Below, piece by piece: positions 51,151 through 60,281 of a DNA stretch of 64,000 nucleotides. The DNA is from Aminobacter aganoensis. Its GTDB lineage: Bacteria > Pseudomonadota > Alphaproteobacteria > Rhizobiales > Rhizobiaceae. Under the pieces are notes generated by a model that was not told the origin of the DNA, did not search any database, and saw only the letters and a list, made by a program, of their open reading frames with translations. Location of the stretch: contig NZ_JACHOU010000009.1 of the NCBI RefSeq assembly GCF_014206975.1, forward strand, positions 1 to 64,000, written 5' to 3'. Numbering within the stretch: position 1 is the stretch's first letter; each line of letters begins with the position of its first letter. The translations under genes were made by a program, and so were the position numbers.

Positions 51151-54100
51151 TCAGGCCGGTGCCGACCGGTCGGTGACGCCGACCAGCGTGTGGCGTTCGA
51201 GGAGGGCGGCGAGCATGGACGGTCCCTGCGCGCCAGTCGGGATGAACAGCCTGAGCTTCCAGGAGATGATCTCGGAGATCAGGCCCAAAGCCTTCAGCCG
51301 CGGTACCATGGCGTCAGAGAAGCCGATCAGCTCGACGCGGTACGCGTTCATCACCCGGCTGCGGCGCAGGACCAGGCCATCGGCAAGCTGCACCCCGATC
51401 CGTCCGTCGACCAGTCCGGCCCAGGCGTCCTCCGGAGCCAGCGACGGTACATTGTCGATGCCGAGGTTGCGCAGCATGGTCGCGACCACCGTTGGCGCGA
51501 TGTGGCGGCCAATGATGCGTTCGCCCGCATCGGTCTGGATTCGGTAGACCTGGCAATCATGATCGGGCAACCGCCGCCAGATCGGCAGCAGCAGGCCTGT
51601 GACGATGTGGAAGGTGCTGGTGGTAAACTCGGGGACCGCGGCAACTTCCGCTTGCCAGAGTTCGCTAAACAGCTTTCGGTCGGCCGGCTGCCAATGGGTT
51701 TCGGCAAGGGCATCGAGGCCAAATCGCAGCTCGTCGGTCGGGCGCAGCAGACGCACGCGGTGCTCGATCGCGCCATCGTCGAGCATCAGGCTTGCCGTCG
51801 GCAGCTGGATCGATGCACGGTTCGACCGTGTATTGACCAGCAGGACCGACTGCGGTTCCGCGCGAACGATTGCCAGCGCTTCGGGCAGACCAAGCGGGCG
51901 AATCCGATCCTTGCGCGCAACGGTCAGTACATGCGACTGCGCGCCCGAGACCGGATGTGTATAGACCGTTCGACGATCGGTGACGGTGATGCTCTCCGCT
52001 GTGATCGTTTCAAGGCCCTTGTCGTATGTGCCGGCCGCGATGGCGCCTTCGACCTTGGCCGTCATCAGTTGCTCGAAGACTTCGAACAAAAGGTTCTGGG
52101 TTTCGATCCGCAGCGCCAGCAGCCGGTTGAGCCAGGTGGTGATCGGCGGCAGCTCGTCGCGCAAGCCGCCCTCTTCGGTGGTGAGCGACAGACCGGTGAC
52201 CGCCTCGAAGGTCGTGAGCGAGCAGCCGTCGATCTTGCCCTGGTAGAGCAGGTAATAGAACTGGCGCAGCGCCGCGCGGGCATAGGGGCTTTCGAGATTG
52301 TCCTCGGCCCGAAACAGCCCTGCCCCGCCGGTCTGCCGCTGGCCGCGTGTGATCGCACCCAGGGTGTCGAGCCGCCGGGCGATGGTCGACAGGAAGCGCT
52401 TTCCCGCCTTCACATTGGCGGCCATGGGTCGGAACAAAGGTGGCTGCGCCTGGTTGGTTCGGTGGGTTCGGCCGAGCCCCTGGATGGCATTGTCGGCGCG
52501 CCAGCCAGCCTCAAGCAGATAGTGCTTGCGCAGCCTCTGGTTCTTCGCGCCGAGATCGGCGTGATAGGAGCGGCCGGTGCCGCCGGCATCGGAAAAGATC
52601 AGGACGCTCTTGTCGTCATCCATGAAGCTTTGCGTCTCGGCGAGATTGGCCGATCCCGAACGATTTTCGACCGCGAGCCGGTCGACGCCGTCGCGGCCGA
52701 TCTTCCTGACGATACGGCGCGAGCGCCCCGTCACCTCGGCGACGACATCCGTGCCGAAATGATGGAGGATCTGGTCGAGCGCGCTGCCGACCGGCGGCAG
52801 CGAGGCGATCCTCTCGATCACCTCGTCGCGGCGGCGTACCGCCTCGCGGCATTGGACGGGATTGCCGTCGGCGTCATGCACGGGGCGCGAATAGACGTTT
52901 CCTTCCGCGTCCGAATACTCCTCAAAGAGCTGTGTCGGGAAGGAGTGCATCAAATACCCGCCGACATATTCGCGTGGCGTCACGTCGACATGGAGGTCCG
53001 ACCATTCCTCGGTCGGGATCTCGGCCAGCCTCCGTTCCATCAGGGCTTCGCCGGTGGAGACGATCTGCACCACGGACGAATGACCGTCGGCCCGGTCCTG
53101 CTCGATCGCGCCGATGAGGGTCGGCGTCATCATCGAGGTGATCAGGTGGGAAAAGAACCGCTGCTTGGTGCTTTCGAAGGCCGAGCGCGCCGCAGCCTTG
53201 GCGTTGCGGTTCAGCGTGCCGGTCTCGCTGGTGATGTTGGCCGCCTCGAGCGCGGCTGTCAGATTGTTGTGAATGACCTGGAAGGCATCGGCATAGGCAT
53301 TGTAGATGCGGATCTGCTCGTCGGTCAGCGCGTGCTCGAGCAGGTCGTATTCGACGCCGTCATAGGAGAGCGAACGCGACGTATAGAGCCCGAGCGATTT
53401 CAAATCGCGGGCAAGAACCTCCATCGCCGCCACCCCGCCGTCCTCGATAGCCGCGACGAACTCGGCGCGGTTGGCGAAGGGGAAATCCTCGCTGCCCCAG
53501 ATGCCGAGGCGTTGGGCATAGGCCAGGTTCTCGACGGCAGTGGCGCCGGTCGCCGAGACATAGACGACGCGCGCGTCGGGAAGCGCATGCTGGATCCGCA
53601 GGCCGGCCTTGCCCTGCTGGGACGGCGCGACATCGCCGCGTTCACCTTTGCCACCGGCGGCGTTCGCCATGGCATGCGCTTCGTCGAAGACCACGACCCC
53701 GTCGAAGTCCTTTCCGACCCAGTCGATGATCTGCGCGATGCGCGACTTCTTCCCATCGCGCGCCTGCGAGCGCAGGGTCGCGTAGGTGGTGAACAGGATG
53801 CCTTCGGCAAGACGGATCGGCGTGCCCTGTCGATAGCGCGACAGCGGCTGGACGAGCAGGCGTTCCTGGCCGAGTGCGGACCAGTCACGCTGGGCGTCCT
53901 CCAGGAGTTTATCCGACTTGGAAATCCAAATGGCGCGCCGGCGACCCTGCAGCCAGTTGTCGAGGATGATGCCGGCGACCTGCCGACCCTTGCCGCAGCC
54001 GGTGCCGTCGCCCAAAAACCATCCACGGCGGAAGCGAACGGCGTTTTCGGCATCTTCAGGTGCAGCGGAGACGACGTCGCAGGTCTCGTCGACGGTCCAA

Positions 54101-55608
54101 CTTCCAGCCAGATGACCGGAATGGGCTTCGCCGGCATAGATCACGCTTTCGAGCTGACCATCGGACAGCTGACCCTCGTCGATGATCGCATCGGGCAGGA
54201 GCGGCCGGTAGGACGGTTTTGGCGGCGCGACCGCGGCCATCGCCGCCGACTGGACCAGTGGCGTCGGATGGGCCCTGGCGCGCGGGATTTCGATCGACTG
54301 CAGCGCGTAGGGCTCGTAGATCGCGTCAGTGAGACCGCCGCCCTGTTCGGGCATCCAGTCGCGCAGCTCATAGGTGAGCGGAACGGCCGGGCGGCTTCTC
54401 GACGCGAGCGGCCGGGCGGGCTTCTCCCGGTGGACAGGACGGACCGGGCTGGCGGCTTTCCGGGAAGCTACCGAGACGGTGATCGGTGCCGACCGCCCCG
54501 CGGATCGGGCTGCCATCTGCAGGGTGGCATTGCGCAGGATGCCATTCGACAGCGCGCCGATCGAATCCGGAAAGCCGCCCGGTATACGGGGCGGCAGATC
54601 CGAGATCCACGAGAGCAGCGTCTCGACATCCGGCGCTCTGCCGGTCGACGTAACGAATCCGGACGGGTCCGGCGCCGGGATCTTGTCGATGATGGTCAGA
54701 CGTGTTTCGGCGGTGGTGCCATGGCGGGCATAGACGCGGCCGTCGATCGCCGTGGTGAAGACCACCCTGCCCTGCTGCTGCAGCCGCTCGAAGGCAGGCC
54801 GCCATTTCGGGTTTTCAGGAGAAAGGCCCGTGCCGGTGATGGCGACAAGCCGGCCACCGGGCTTGAGGCGGGCAAAGGCCGAGGAGAGATGCCGCCATGC
54901 CGCGTCGGAAACATGGCCCTCGACATGCGCGCCGACCGTAAAGGGTGGGTTCATCAGCACGACCGAGGGCTCGATCGCGGGGTCGAGGTGGTCGTCGATA
55001 TGGGCCGCGTCGTGGCGGGAGACGGCAATTCGGGGAAAGAGCAGGCCGAGCAGATCGGCGCGTGTAGGGGCCAATTCGTTGAGCGCAAGCGACGCCCTGG
55101 CGAGTTCGGCATGGACGGCGAGGAGGCCGGTACCGGCCGAGGGTTCGAGAACCGTGTCCGACAACGCGATTGCTGCCGCATGGGCGGTGACGAAGGCGAG
55201 CGGGAGGGGTGTCGACAACTGCTGCATGGCCTGGCTTTCGGCAGAGCGCCGCGTATGGGTGGGCATGAGATCGGCGATGCGTTTCATCATCGCCAGGGCC
55301 GCCTGCGGCGAGGTCGACCGGGACAGGATGGCCGATCCGTAGCGGCGCAGGAAAAGGACCTGAGCGGCTTCAAGCGCCTCATAGGCATCCTTCCAGACCC
55401 ACCGCCCCTGTGCATCGCTGCCGCCGAAGCTCTCGCTCATGAAAGTGCGCAGTGCGGCCGTGGTGACGGGTTCGCCTTGTTCGAGGAAGGGAAGAAGGAG
55501 CAGTGCCGCCTGATGGATCGCGGCAGCACTTTCGGCAGGGCTGGATGCAGGCGTGACGATGGGAGCTGCCGTCCGGGTGACGGCCGGGGTGGACGTGATG
55601 ATGTTCAT
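51151..55608 (-). CDS. Methylase-helicase fusion, strawberry-notch type
   Basis: A ~1485-residue protein. Near the N-terminus is a SAM methylase-like domain (LEPSAGTGLLAVHAE at ~154-168, VLMNPPFTV near 220). A superfamily-2 helicase follows: Walker A GDGTGCGKGRQVAG near 535, VVFDEAHAMANA near 640, helicase C-terminal half with VLIFSDAGGTGRSYHAD and QGLGRTHRTNQAQPP. This order is that of the strawberry-notch-like proteins of rhizobial plasmids and ICEs. Possible roles are anti-restriction, DNA remodelling or regulation; none is proven. Start ATG 55608 has AAGGA upstream. Confidence 0.9.
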   Translation of the reverse strand: MNIITSTPAVTRTAAPIVTPASSPAESAAAIHQAALLLLPFLEQGEPVTTAALRTFMSESFGGSDAQGRWVWKDAYEALEAAQVLFLRRYGSAILSRSTSPQAALAMMKRIADLMPTHTRRSAESQAMQQLSTPLPLAFVTAHAAAIALSDTVLEPSAGTGLLAVHAELARASLALNELAPTRADLLGLLFPRIAVSRHDAAHIDDHLDPAIEPSVVLMNPPFTVGAHVEGHVSDAAWRHLSSAFARLKPGGRLVAITGTGLSPENPKWRPAFERLQQQGRVVFTTAIDGRVYARHGTTAETRLTIIDKIPAPDPSGFVTSTGRAPDVETLLSWISDLPPRIPGGFPDSIGALSNGILRNATLQMAARSAGRSAPITVSVASRKAASPVRPVHREKPARPLASRSRPAVPLTYELRDWMPEQGGGLTDAIYEPYALQSIEIPRARAHPTPLVQSAAMAAVAPPKPSYRPLLPDAIIDEGQLSDGQLESVIYAGEAHSGHLAGSWTVDETCDVVSAAPEDAENAVRFRRGWFLGDGTGCGKGRQVAGIILDNWLQGRRRAIWISKSDKLLEDAQRDWSALGQERLLVQPLSRYRQGTPIRLAEGILFTTYATLRSQARDGKKSRIAQIIDWVGKDFDGVVVFDEAHAMANAAGGKGERGDVAPSQQGKAGLRIQHALPDARVVYVSATGATAVENLAYAQRLGIWGSEDFPFANRAEFVAAIEDGGVAAMEVLARDLKSLGLYTSRSLSYDGVEYDLLEHALTDEQIRIYNAYADAFQVIHNNLTAALEAANITSETGTLNRNAKAAARSAFESTKQRFFSHLITSMMTPTLIGAIEQDRADGHSSVVQIVSTGEALMERRLAEIPTEEWSDLHVDVTPREYVGGYLMHSFPTQLFEEYSDAEGNVYSRPVHDADGNPVQCREAVRRRDEVIERIASLPPVGSALDQILHHFGTDVVAEVTGRSRRIVRKIGRDGVDRLAVENRSGSANLAETQSFMDDDKSVLIFSDAGGTGRSYHADLGAKNQRLRKHYLLEAGWRADNAIQGLGRTHRTNQAQPPLFRPMAANVKAGKRFLSTIARRLDTLGAITRGQRQTGGAGLFRAEDNLESPYARAALRQFYYLLYQGKIDGCSLTTFEAVTGLSLTTEEGGLRDELPPITTWLNRLLALRIETQNLLFEVFEQLMTAKVEGAIAAGTYDKGLETITAESITVTDRRTVYTHPVSGAQSHVLTVARKDRIRPLGLPEALAIVRAEPQSVLLVNTRSNRASIQLPTASLMLDDGAIEHRVRLLRPTDELRFGLDALAETHWQPADRKLFSELWQAEVAAVPEFTTSTFHIVTGLLLPIWRRLPDHDCQVYRIQTDAGERIIGRHIAPTVVATMLRNLGIDNVPSLAPEDAWAGLVDGRIGVQLADGLVLRRSRVMNAYRVELIGFSDAMVPRLKALGLISEIISWKLRLFIPTGAQGPSMLAALLERHTLVGVTDRSAPA

Positions 55609-55712
55609 GGAGATGTCCTTCGCGGGAGAGAGTGAGCGCCCCGCCGGCACTCTCTCTGCGCCGGCCGGGCCGCACCCCTCCCGGCCCCGCTCTCCCTCCG
55701 TCGGCATGTACG
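55609..55712 (-). promoter_or_regulatory. Purine-rich repeated leader, copy A
   Basis: On the minus strand it contains GAGGGAGAGCGGGGCCGG, then AGGGG, CCGGCGCAGAGAGAG and GCCGGC, directly before the methylase-helicase start. A related sequence (copy B) precedes the gene starting at 56966. Paired GCCGGC/CCGGC blocks imply a folded RNA. Confidence 0.55.
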
Positions 55713-55744
55713 AAGAGACGACGATGCGCGTCCTGGATCGGCCG

Positions 55745-56167
55745 CTACCGGTTGCCGATTTCCGGCAGGCTGGAACGTGGCGGAACGTCCGGTGTGATCT
55801 GGCGGGCTTTCCGCACGAGGTCGGCGAGGAGTCGGCGCAACTCGCCCTCGCCGCTCACGAGATCGAGATGAAGGTCTGCCAGCCGCACAATCAGGGCGGC
55901 TGCCTCCGGAAAGAGCCGACAGGCGCCGTCGAACTCGACGGCCTCGGCGATTTCATTGCGGCCTTCGGAATCGAGACGGTCGATGTAGGAGATGAGCCCC
56001 TCGCGGCGCTCATCGGCTTCGATGGATTCTGGAAAGCCGGAGCCAAGCATCAGCTCGCGCGCGACATGCTGTGCGATGGCGATCGCGTCGGCATCGCTGG
56101 CTGCGTCGATCGTCATGCTGTCCCAGCAGCGCAGCCAGAAGCGCAGTTTGACAATATAGTCGGTCAT
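55745..56167 (-). CDS. Conserved hypothetical protein
   Basis: A 140-residue soluble protein (MTDYIVKLRFWLRCWDSMTIDAASDADAIAIAQHVARELM.., EFDGACRLFPEAAALIVRLADLHLDLV). No known function. It is the second of two genes overlapping by four bases. Confidence 0.68.
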   Translation of the reverse strand: MTDYIVKLRFWLRCWDSMTIDAASDADAIAIAQHVARELMLGSGFPESIEADERREGLISYIDRLDSEGRNEIAEAVEFDGACRLFPEAAALIVRLADLHLDLVSGEGELRRLLADLVRKARQITPDVPPRSSLPEIGNR

Positions 56168-56442
56168 TGTCCCACCTTCCCTGTGCTGTCCATCGTCCAG
56201 GAAGTGGCGTCGGCGACATCGGTCTGCGTAACGTCGATGACAATTGTATCGTCTTCGATCCTGTAGGCCTGCTCTCCGGTGAGAAGACGTCGAGCGCTAT
56301 CGGCCGGAAGGCCGGGCCAAGTGTCGGTGACGACGCGGAGGATCGCGGCACGGTCGCGCGGAAACACATAGGCGTTGATCGCCCAGGCGATCAGGCCCGG
56401 CGCATGGACGAGCGAGCTCGATCCGAGTTTGTACGTCGGCAT
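56164..56442 (-). CDS. Conserved hypothetical protein
   Basis: A 92-residue protein (MPTYKLGSSSLVHAPGLIAWAINAYVFPRDRAAILRVVTDTWPGLPADSARRLLTGEQ). No family recognised. Overlaps the next gene (ATGA) and probably forms a two-gene unit with it. Confidence 0.65.
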   Translation of the reverse strand: MPTYKLGSSSLVHAPGLIAWAINAYVFPRDRAAILRVVTDTWPGLPADSARRLLTGEQAYRIEDDTIVIDVTQTDVADATSWTMDSTGKVGQ

Positions 56443-56513
56443 GGAAACCTCTTGAGCTTCGGAAAATGGGAAGGATTGGTCTGGGCAGGCCGCATCTATG
56501 GCGCTGCGTGTTG

Positions 56514-56966
56514 CTAGTAGAGACGGCGGAAAGCTTGCCGGTCGACGTCCTTGCTGTGGCCGGAAAGGAGGAAGACCCTGCCCTGAACGTCGATGTTCAG
56601 GATTCCTTCGGCGTCGAGCGCCGAATTCCAGGCATCACCGAGCAGATCGTCCAGCATGCGGGAAAGTGCTGCGATCAGATGCAATTTGCGGTGGCGGAAC
56701 CGTAGTCGACGACCCGGCTCTGCATAGCGTAGCTGCAGGGCCGGCAGGATGAACCGGCCCGCATCGCCATAGGCGTTGGCGCTGTGAATATAGCAGCCGA
56801 AGGGAAGATCCTCGAACTCGATGTCGGCGCGCGCGATGCGGGCGGCGGCGAGCGTATCCAGGATGACGGTCTTGTTGCGCAGAAGTGCGGCGCGCCGCCA
56901 AGGAGCAAGAATGCCGGCTTCGCAGGCGAGCCTGTCGGTGGTCGCTGTCGAGGAGTGGGGAAGCAT
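56514..56966 (-). CDS. Conserved hypothetical protein
   Basis: A 150-residue soluble protein (RRAALLRNKTVILDTLAAARIARADIEFEDLPFGCYIHSANAYGDAG.., later VQGRVFLLSGHSKDVDR). No function recognised. Preceded by leader copy B. Confidence 0.62.
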   Translation of the reverse strand: MLPHSSTATTDRLACEAGILAPWRRAALLRNKTVILDTLAAARIARADIEFEDLPFGCYIHSANAYGDAGRFILPALQLRYAEPGRRLRFRHRKLHLIAALSRMLDDLLGDAWNSALDAEGILNIDVQGRVFLLSGHSKDVDRQAFRRLY

Positions 56967-57065
56967 CGTGGTTCTCCGAGAGCGGCCGGGTGAACGACAG
57001 CCGGCAACCCGCTCTCTCCGCGCCGGCTCTCACCCCCTGCCGGCCGCCCTCTCCCTCGGACGATG
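56967..57065 (-). promoter_or_regulatory. Purine-rich repeated leader, copy B
   Basis: On the minus strand it has GAGGGAGAGGGCGGCCGG, AGGGGGTG, CCGGCGCGGAGAGAG and GCCGGC in the same order as copy A before 55608. About 70% of positions agree by eye. Confidence 0.55.
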
Positions 57066-57150
57066 CTCGATCCCAGGGTTGCATCCTGCCCGAAGCCGTG
57101 ACTCAATACGAATACAGGGGATGCGGCGGCGACCCGGAGCAAGGGAGGTA

Positions 57151-58341
57151 ATGCGGCGATTTTCGATTGGCGGTGACGTCTTCACCGATGAGGTGCCGGA
57201 ACTGCAGGCAGCGCTTGCAGCAGCCTACACCCGCAAGGAGCGGCCGCTGTGCCTGTGCCGCGATCCGGGATGCGCGATGTACATCGCGCAGATCGGCGAT
57301 CTTCACGTGATCAAGCGCATGCCGCTCAGTGGCGGCGAGCACGATCCCTCCTGTGAGTCCTACGAATCTCCCTATGCGCTGTCAGGTCTCGGACCTCTGA
57401 TGGGAAGTGCTATTCAACTCGACGCTGAAAGTGGCACGGCGGCGCTCAAGCTTGACTTCAGCCTGTCGAAGACCGGCAGTCGGGCACCGCCCGTCGCGGG
57501 CGACGGCGGTCCGGCCGGCGTAAGCGCCGACCAGAGGAAACTGTCCTTGCGTGGCCTGCTGCACTATCTGTGGCACGAGGCCGAGCTGACCGTCTGGACC
57601 TCAAGGTGGGCGGGGAAACGACATTGGTGGAACGTACGTTGGCATCTGCTCGAGGCGGCGAAGCAGATGACTGTGAAGGGTGGCCAGCTTTCGGACATTC
57701 TGTTCGTCCCTGAGCCGTTTCGTGCCGACAACAAGGAGGCCATCGAGCAGCGGCGCAGCGTGGCGCTCGCCGCCGCGTTGCCGCCGAAGACCGGGCCACG
57801 CCGGCTGATGGTGCTTGTCGGCGAGGTGAAGGAAGTCGCGCCGGCGAGATCGGGCCAAAAGGTCGTCATCAGGCATCTGCCGGGATTTCCGCTACTGATC
57901 GACGATACGCTACATCGGCGGCTGCTGGCCCGCTTCGAGCGCGAATTCTCGCTGTGGGGCGCCGATCCTTCTTCGCATTTGATCGCCGTTGCAACGTTCG
58001 GACTGAATCCGGCGGGGCTGGCCATCGTCGAGGAAGTCGCGCTGATGATCGTGTCGGAAAACTGGATCCCCTACGAGACGATGTACGAGAAGCGGCTGGT
58101 CGATGCTCTTGCCCGGTTCCGTGAAAAAAGCATCAAGGGCCTTCGCTACAATCTGCACCCGGATCAACCGATCGCGAACGCGCTTCTTCAGAACAGGAGG
58201 GAGCCGTTCGCCCTCTTCATCGTTCCGGCCGGAGCGGATGAGGACTTCGAAGCGTCCTTGCAGGACATGATTGCGGCACGCCCGGAAATGAGGCCGTGGA
58301 TATGGCGTGTCGCCGACGGTGACATGCCGGCGTTGCCCTGA
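57151..58341 (+). CDS. DUF1173 protein
   Basis: A 396-residue DUF1173 protein. ATG 57151 is fixed by GGGAGGT just upstream. The N-terminal part has a Cys/His-rich segment (CLCRDPGCAMYIAQIGDLHVIKRMPLSGGEHDPSCESYE) that could bind metal; a long conserved body follows (GLLHYLWHEAELTVW, MVLVGEVKE, GFPLLIDDTLHRRL). Function is unknown; the family is found on alphaproteobacterial plasmids. It is one of the few plus-strand genes in this block. Confidence 0.85.
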   Translation: MRRFSIGGDVFTDEVPELQAALAAAYTRKERPLCLCRDPGCAMYIAQIGDLHVIKRMPLSGGEHDPSCESYESPYALSGLGPLMGSAIQLDAESGTAALKLDFSLSKTGSRAPPVAGDGGPAGVSADQRKLSLRGLLHYLWHEAELTVWTSRWAGKRHWWNVRWHLLEAAKQMTVKGGQLSDILFVPEPFRADNKEAIEQRRSVALAAALPPKTGPRRLMVLVGEVKEVAPARSGQKVVIRHLPGFPLLIDDTLHRRLLARFEREFSLWGADPSSHLIAVATFGLNPAGLAIVEEVALMIVSENWIPYETMYEKRLVDALARFREKSIKGLRYNLHPDQPIANALLQNRREPFALFIVPAGADEDFEASLQDMIAARPEMRPWIWRVADGDMPALP

Positions 58342-58385
58342 TCCGGTTTGTGGGACCGTGTACTGAAGCGCTTCCATCAACGTGG

Positions 58386-58441
58386 TGAATCGGTTCGCCG
58401 CCATTGATTCAAAGAATGCGTTGGACGGCCTTATCCCTCGC
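58386..58441 (+). repeat. Short repeat B
   Basis: Partner of the repeat at 45399-45456: TGAATCGGTTCGCCGCC, then ATTGATTCAAAGAATGCGTTGGAC and TATCC..TCGC. It ends 7 bases before a GATCATG that would start only a 14-codon frame. Confidence 0.5.
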
Positions 58442-58456
58442 AGCGATCATGACGGC

Positions 58457-58690
58457 ATGGCGGGGAAAGAGCAGCAATCGTGCATCAGGGTGAGCATCCT
58501 GCGACCTTCGGGCGAGCAGTCTCGGAGTGCCGATATCCGTTTGATTGTCGTCGCAGTTGATGTGGACGGTGGGAATGGCCGGGTCGATTGCCGCTCGGAC
58601 CTACGCGGGGAGCCTCTTGCCAACTGGCTTGCGCGCCGACATCATCCGGTGGATGCACGTATTCTCAAGCCTCGTGCGGGTGGACGGTAG
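58457..58690 (+). CDS. Hypothetical 77-residue protein
   Basis: An open frame (MAGKEQQSCIRVSILRPSGEQSRSADIRLIVVAVDVDGGNGRVDCR..) after short repeat B. I recognise no family, and a ribosome site is weak. It may be a real small gene or chance. Confidence 0.35.
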   Translation: MAGKEQQSCIRVSILRPSGEQSRSADIRLIVVAVDVDGGNGRVDCRSDLRGEPLANWLARRHHPVDARILKPRAGGR

Positions 58691-58757
58691 AACGTGGCCG
58701 ATGTAGGTGGGCCCGGTGATCCGGTCCACGGATCGAATCCTGTCCAGGACGCCAATC

Positions 58758-59156
58758 ATGAAGCGGCAGACCCGACCCTTCGTCGTCGAGGTGAAGAAGA
58801 AGCGTGGCGACGGTGCCCGGAAGCAGTCGATATGGGGCGGACTGGATCTTTCTGCGATCGCCGCCGAAGCGAACAACGAACTGCCAGATTCCGCGCCGTC
58901 GCAGACGGAGGCGAAGGTCATGGAACCCGCTGCGCCAGAAAATGTGGCGGTCGCTCCGTCCATAATCGCGCCTCCCAGGGCGCAGGGCTATCCGGATATC
59001 GAAGCGAACGATCTCGCGCATGCGCCGGGTGACGTGGCTGACATCGACCCGGCGAGTCCGAAACCATCTCGTAGACGACGCGGAAGCACCGAGAGCCTTC
59101 CGCGGGGCCAGCGATGGAAGCGGCGGCTGCCTGAGGTGCTTCGCAGGAAGAAGTAG
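58758..59156 (+). CDS. Conserved small basic protein
   Basis: A 132-residue basic protein starting MKRQTRPFVVEVKKKR and followed by SIWGGLDLSAIAAEA, a pattern I know from many rhizobial plasmids without a function. The rest is Pro/Ala-rich and likely disordered, ending in a Lys/Arg cluster that may bind nucleic acid. Start 58758 is where the conserved part begins. Confidence 0.65.
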   Translation: MKRQTRPFVVEVKKKRGDGARKQSIWGGLDLSAIAAEANNELPDSAPSQTEAKVMEPAAPENVAVAPSIIAPPRAQGYPDIEANDLAHAPGDVADIDPASPKPSRRRRGSTESLPRGQRWKRRLPEVLRRKK

Positions 59157-59166
59157 GCCGAACGGC

Positions 59167-59454
59167 CTATTCGTAGCGAGGCCGGGTTTCGGGATAGAAT
59201 TTTGGAGCGAAGTCCTCGTAGACCGAGACCGAATAGCGGCCGCCTGCATAGACGACTGACCTCACATCTGGTCGGTGCTGCTGCAGGCGCTCCAGAAGAC
59301 GGTTGGCGCGATGGGCGACGGCGAATGCCTTTTCTTTGGTCTTGAAGGTGCGCCAGACGCGCACGATCTGGCCAGTGTCGTACCACCAGCCGCCCTCTTC
59401 AGGCCCCCCACAGACCCTATTGATCTCGTAGAAGGCCAGGACATAGTTTGTCAT
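59167..59454 (-). CDS. Hypothetical protein
   Basis: A 95-residue soluble protein (MTNYVLAFYEINRVCGGPEEGGWWYDTGQIVRVWRTFKTKEKAFAVAHRANRLLERLQ). Uncharacterised; recurs on related elements as far as I recall. It overlaps the upstream gene by four bases. Confidence 0.7.
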   Translation of the reverse strand: MTNYVLAFYEINRVCGGPEEGGWWYDTGQIVRVWRTFKTKEKAFAVAHRANRLLERLQQHRPDVRSVVYAGGRYSVSVYEDFAPKFYPETRPRYE

Positions 59455-59876
59455 GACGATGCCTCCGGCATGGATCCCTGATCGGGATCGCGGCGTTCTT
59501 CGATGATGGCTTTCGCCTTTTCGACGGCCGCGACGGCTTTCGGTAACCAGCGCTCAAAATCAATCCGAGAGAGCCCCATGGGCTGGGCCGGACAGGCGAG
59601 CAGGTCGAGCAAGACGGGGAAGTGATCGACCATGCGCTGCGTCGTTTCCTCGAAATGCGACGGTATCGCCAACGCCTCGCCCCTGTAGGCGCAATCCGCC
59701 CCGCTCCAGATGCCGGTGATGTAGGTGTGGCCCGCGCATTCGAAGTCGGGCAGTTCGCCCGACCAGTCCGCGTCCTCGATGGCGAGACGGCACGCGTCCG
59801 CTGGCGTTGCGGCATCGTAGGTGCGCTGCCGGTAGTAGGGCATGCGGTAGGTGGCTTCGATGGTGAACCTGGGCAT
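59451..59876 (-). CDS. Hypothetical protein
   Basis: A 141-residue soluble protein (MPRFTIEATYRMPYYRQRTYDAATPADACRLAIEDADWSG.., GIWSGADCAYRGEALAIPSHFEE). ATG 59876 is favoured by AGGAG upstream. Coupled to the next gene by a four-base overlap. Confidence 0.7.
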   Translation of the reverse strand: MPRFTIEATYRMPYYRQRTYDAATPADACRLAIEDADWSGELPDFECAGHTYITGIWSGADCAYRGEALAIPSHFEETTQRMVDHFPVLLDLLACPAQPMGLSRIDFERWLPKAVAAVEKAKAIIEERRDPDQGSMPEASS

Positions 59877-59894
59877 GGGATTGCTCCTGTCATG

Positions 59895-59922
59895 AAAAAC
59901 GATGCCCGGCACGAGGCCGGGC
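59895..59922 (-). terminator. Intrinsic terminator after the DUF4326 gene
   Basis: Read on the minus strand: GCCCGGC, loop CTCGT, GCCGGGC, then ATCGTTTTT. It lies 50 bases after the DUF4326 stop and separates it from the next pair of genes. Confidence 0.7.
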
Positions 59923-59972
59923 GGAAAATGTGATAATTCGGTGATTGCCGAACGATCAGCGAGGCATGCCGA

Positions 59973-60281
59973 TCATCCGCCCGCTTTGACGCTGCGCCAC
60001 CAGGCGATGCGCTCCTCGCGCGTGGCGTTCGCCAGTCGGATCAGAAGATTGCCGTGACATAGCTTGGGTCGACAAAAGCAAACGAGGTCACAGCCCTTCA
60101 ATTCGTCGAGCGATCTGAGCAGGTCATGCTGATCGGCGAGCCAGTGCTCGTGCTTCGCGACCACGGTCTGACGATCGCCGTCGCGGCCGATGACGAAGCG
60201 ATTGCCCCATTTCGATCCACGGCCGATGTATTTGGCTTCCGGCGCGATGACGTCTGTGTGCTTGTTGAGGACTCGGCACAT
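59973..60281 (-). CDS. DUF4326 protein
   Basis: A 102-residue DUF4326 protein: KYIGRGSKWGNRFVIGRDGDR near residues 18-38 and CDLVCFCRPKLCHGNLL, the two hallmark motifs (RGSxWGNPF and CxCxPxxCHG). The Cys/His pattern suggests metal binding. Function unproven. Its start lies inside the rear of the DUF1419 frame. Confidence 0.87.
   Translation of the reverse strand: MCRVLNKHTDVIAPEAKYIGRGSKWGNRFVIGRDGDRQTVVAKHEHWLADQHDLLRSLDELKGCDLVCFCRPKLCHGNLLIRLANATREERIAWWRSVKAGG

Noticed and set aside
51190-55635. Very long plus-strand open frame (about 1480 codons)
   Set aside because: It mirrors the methylase-helicase gene on the other strand, whose motifs are complete; high GC leaves antisense frames open.
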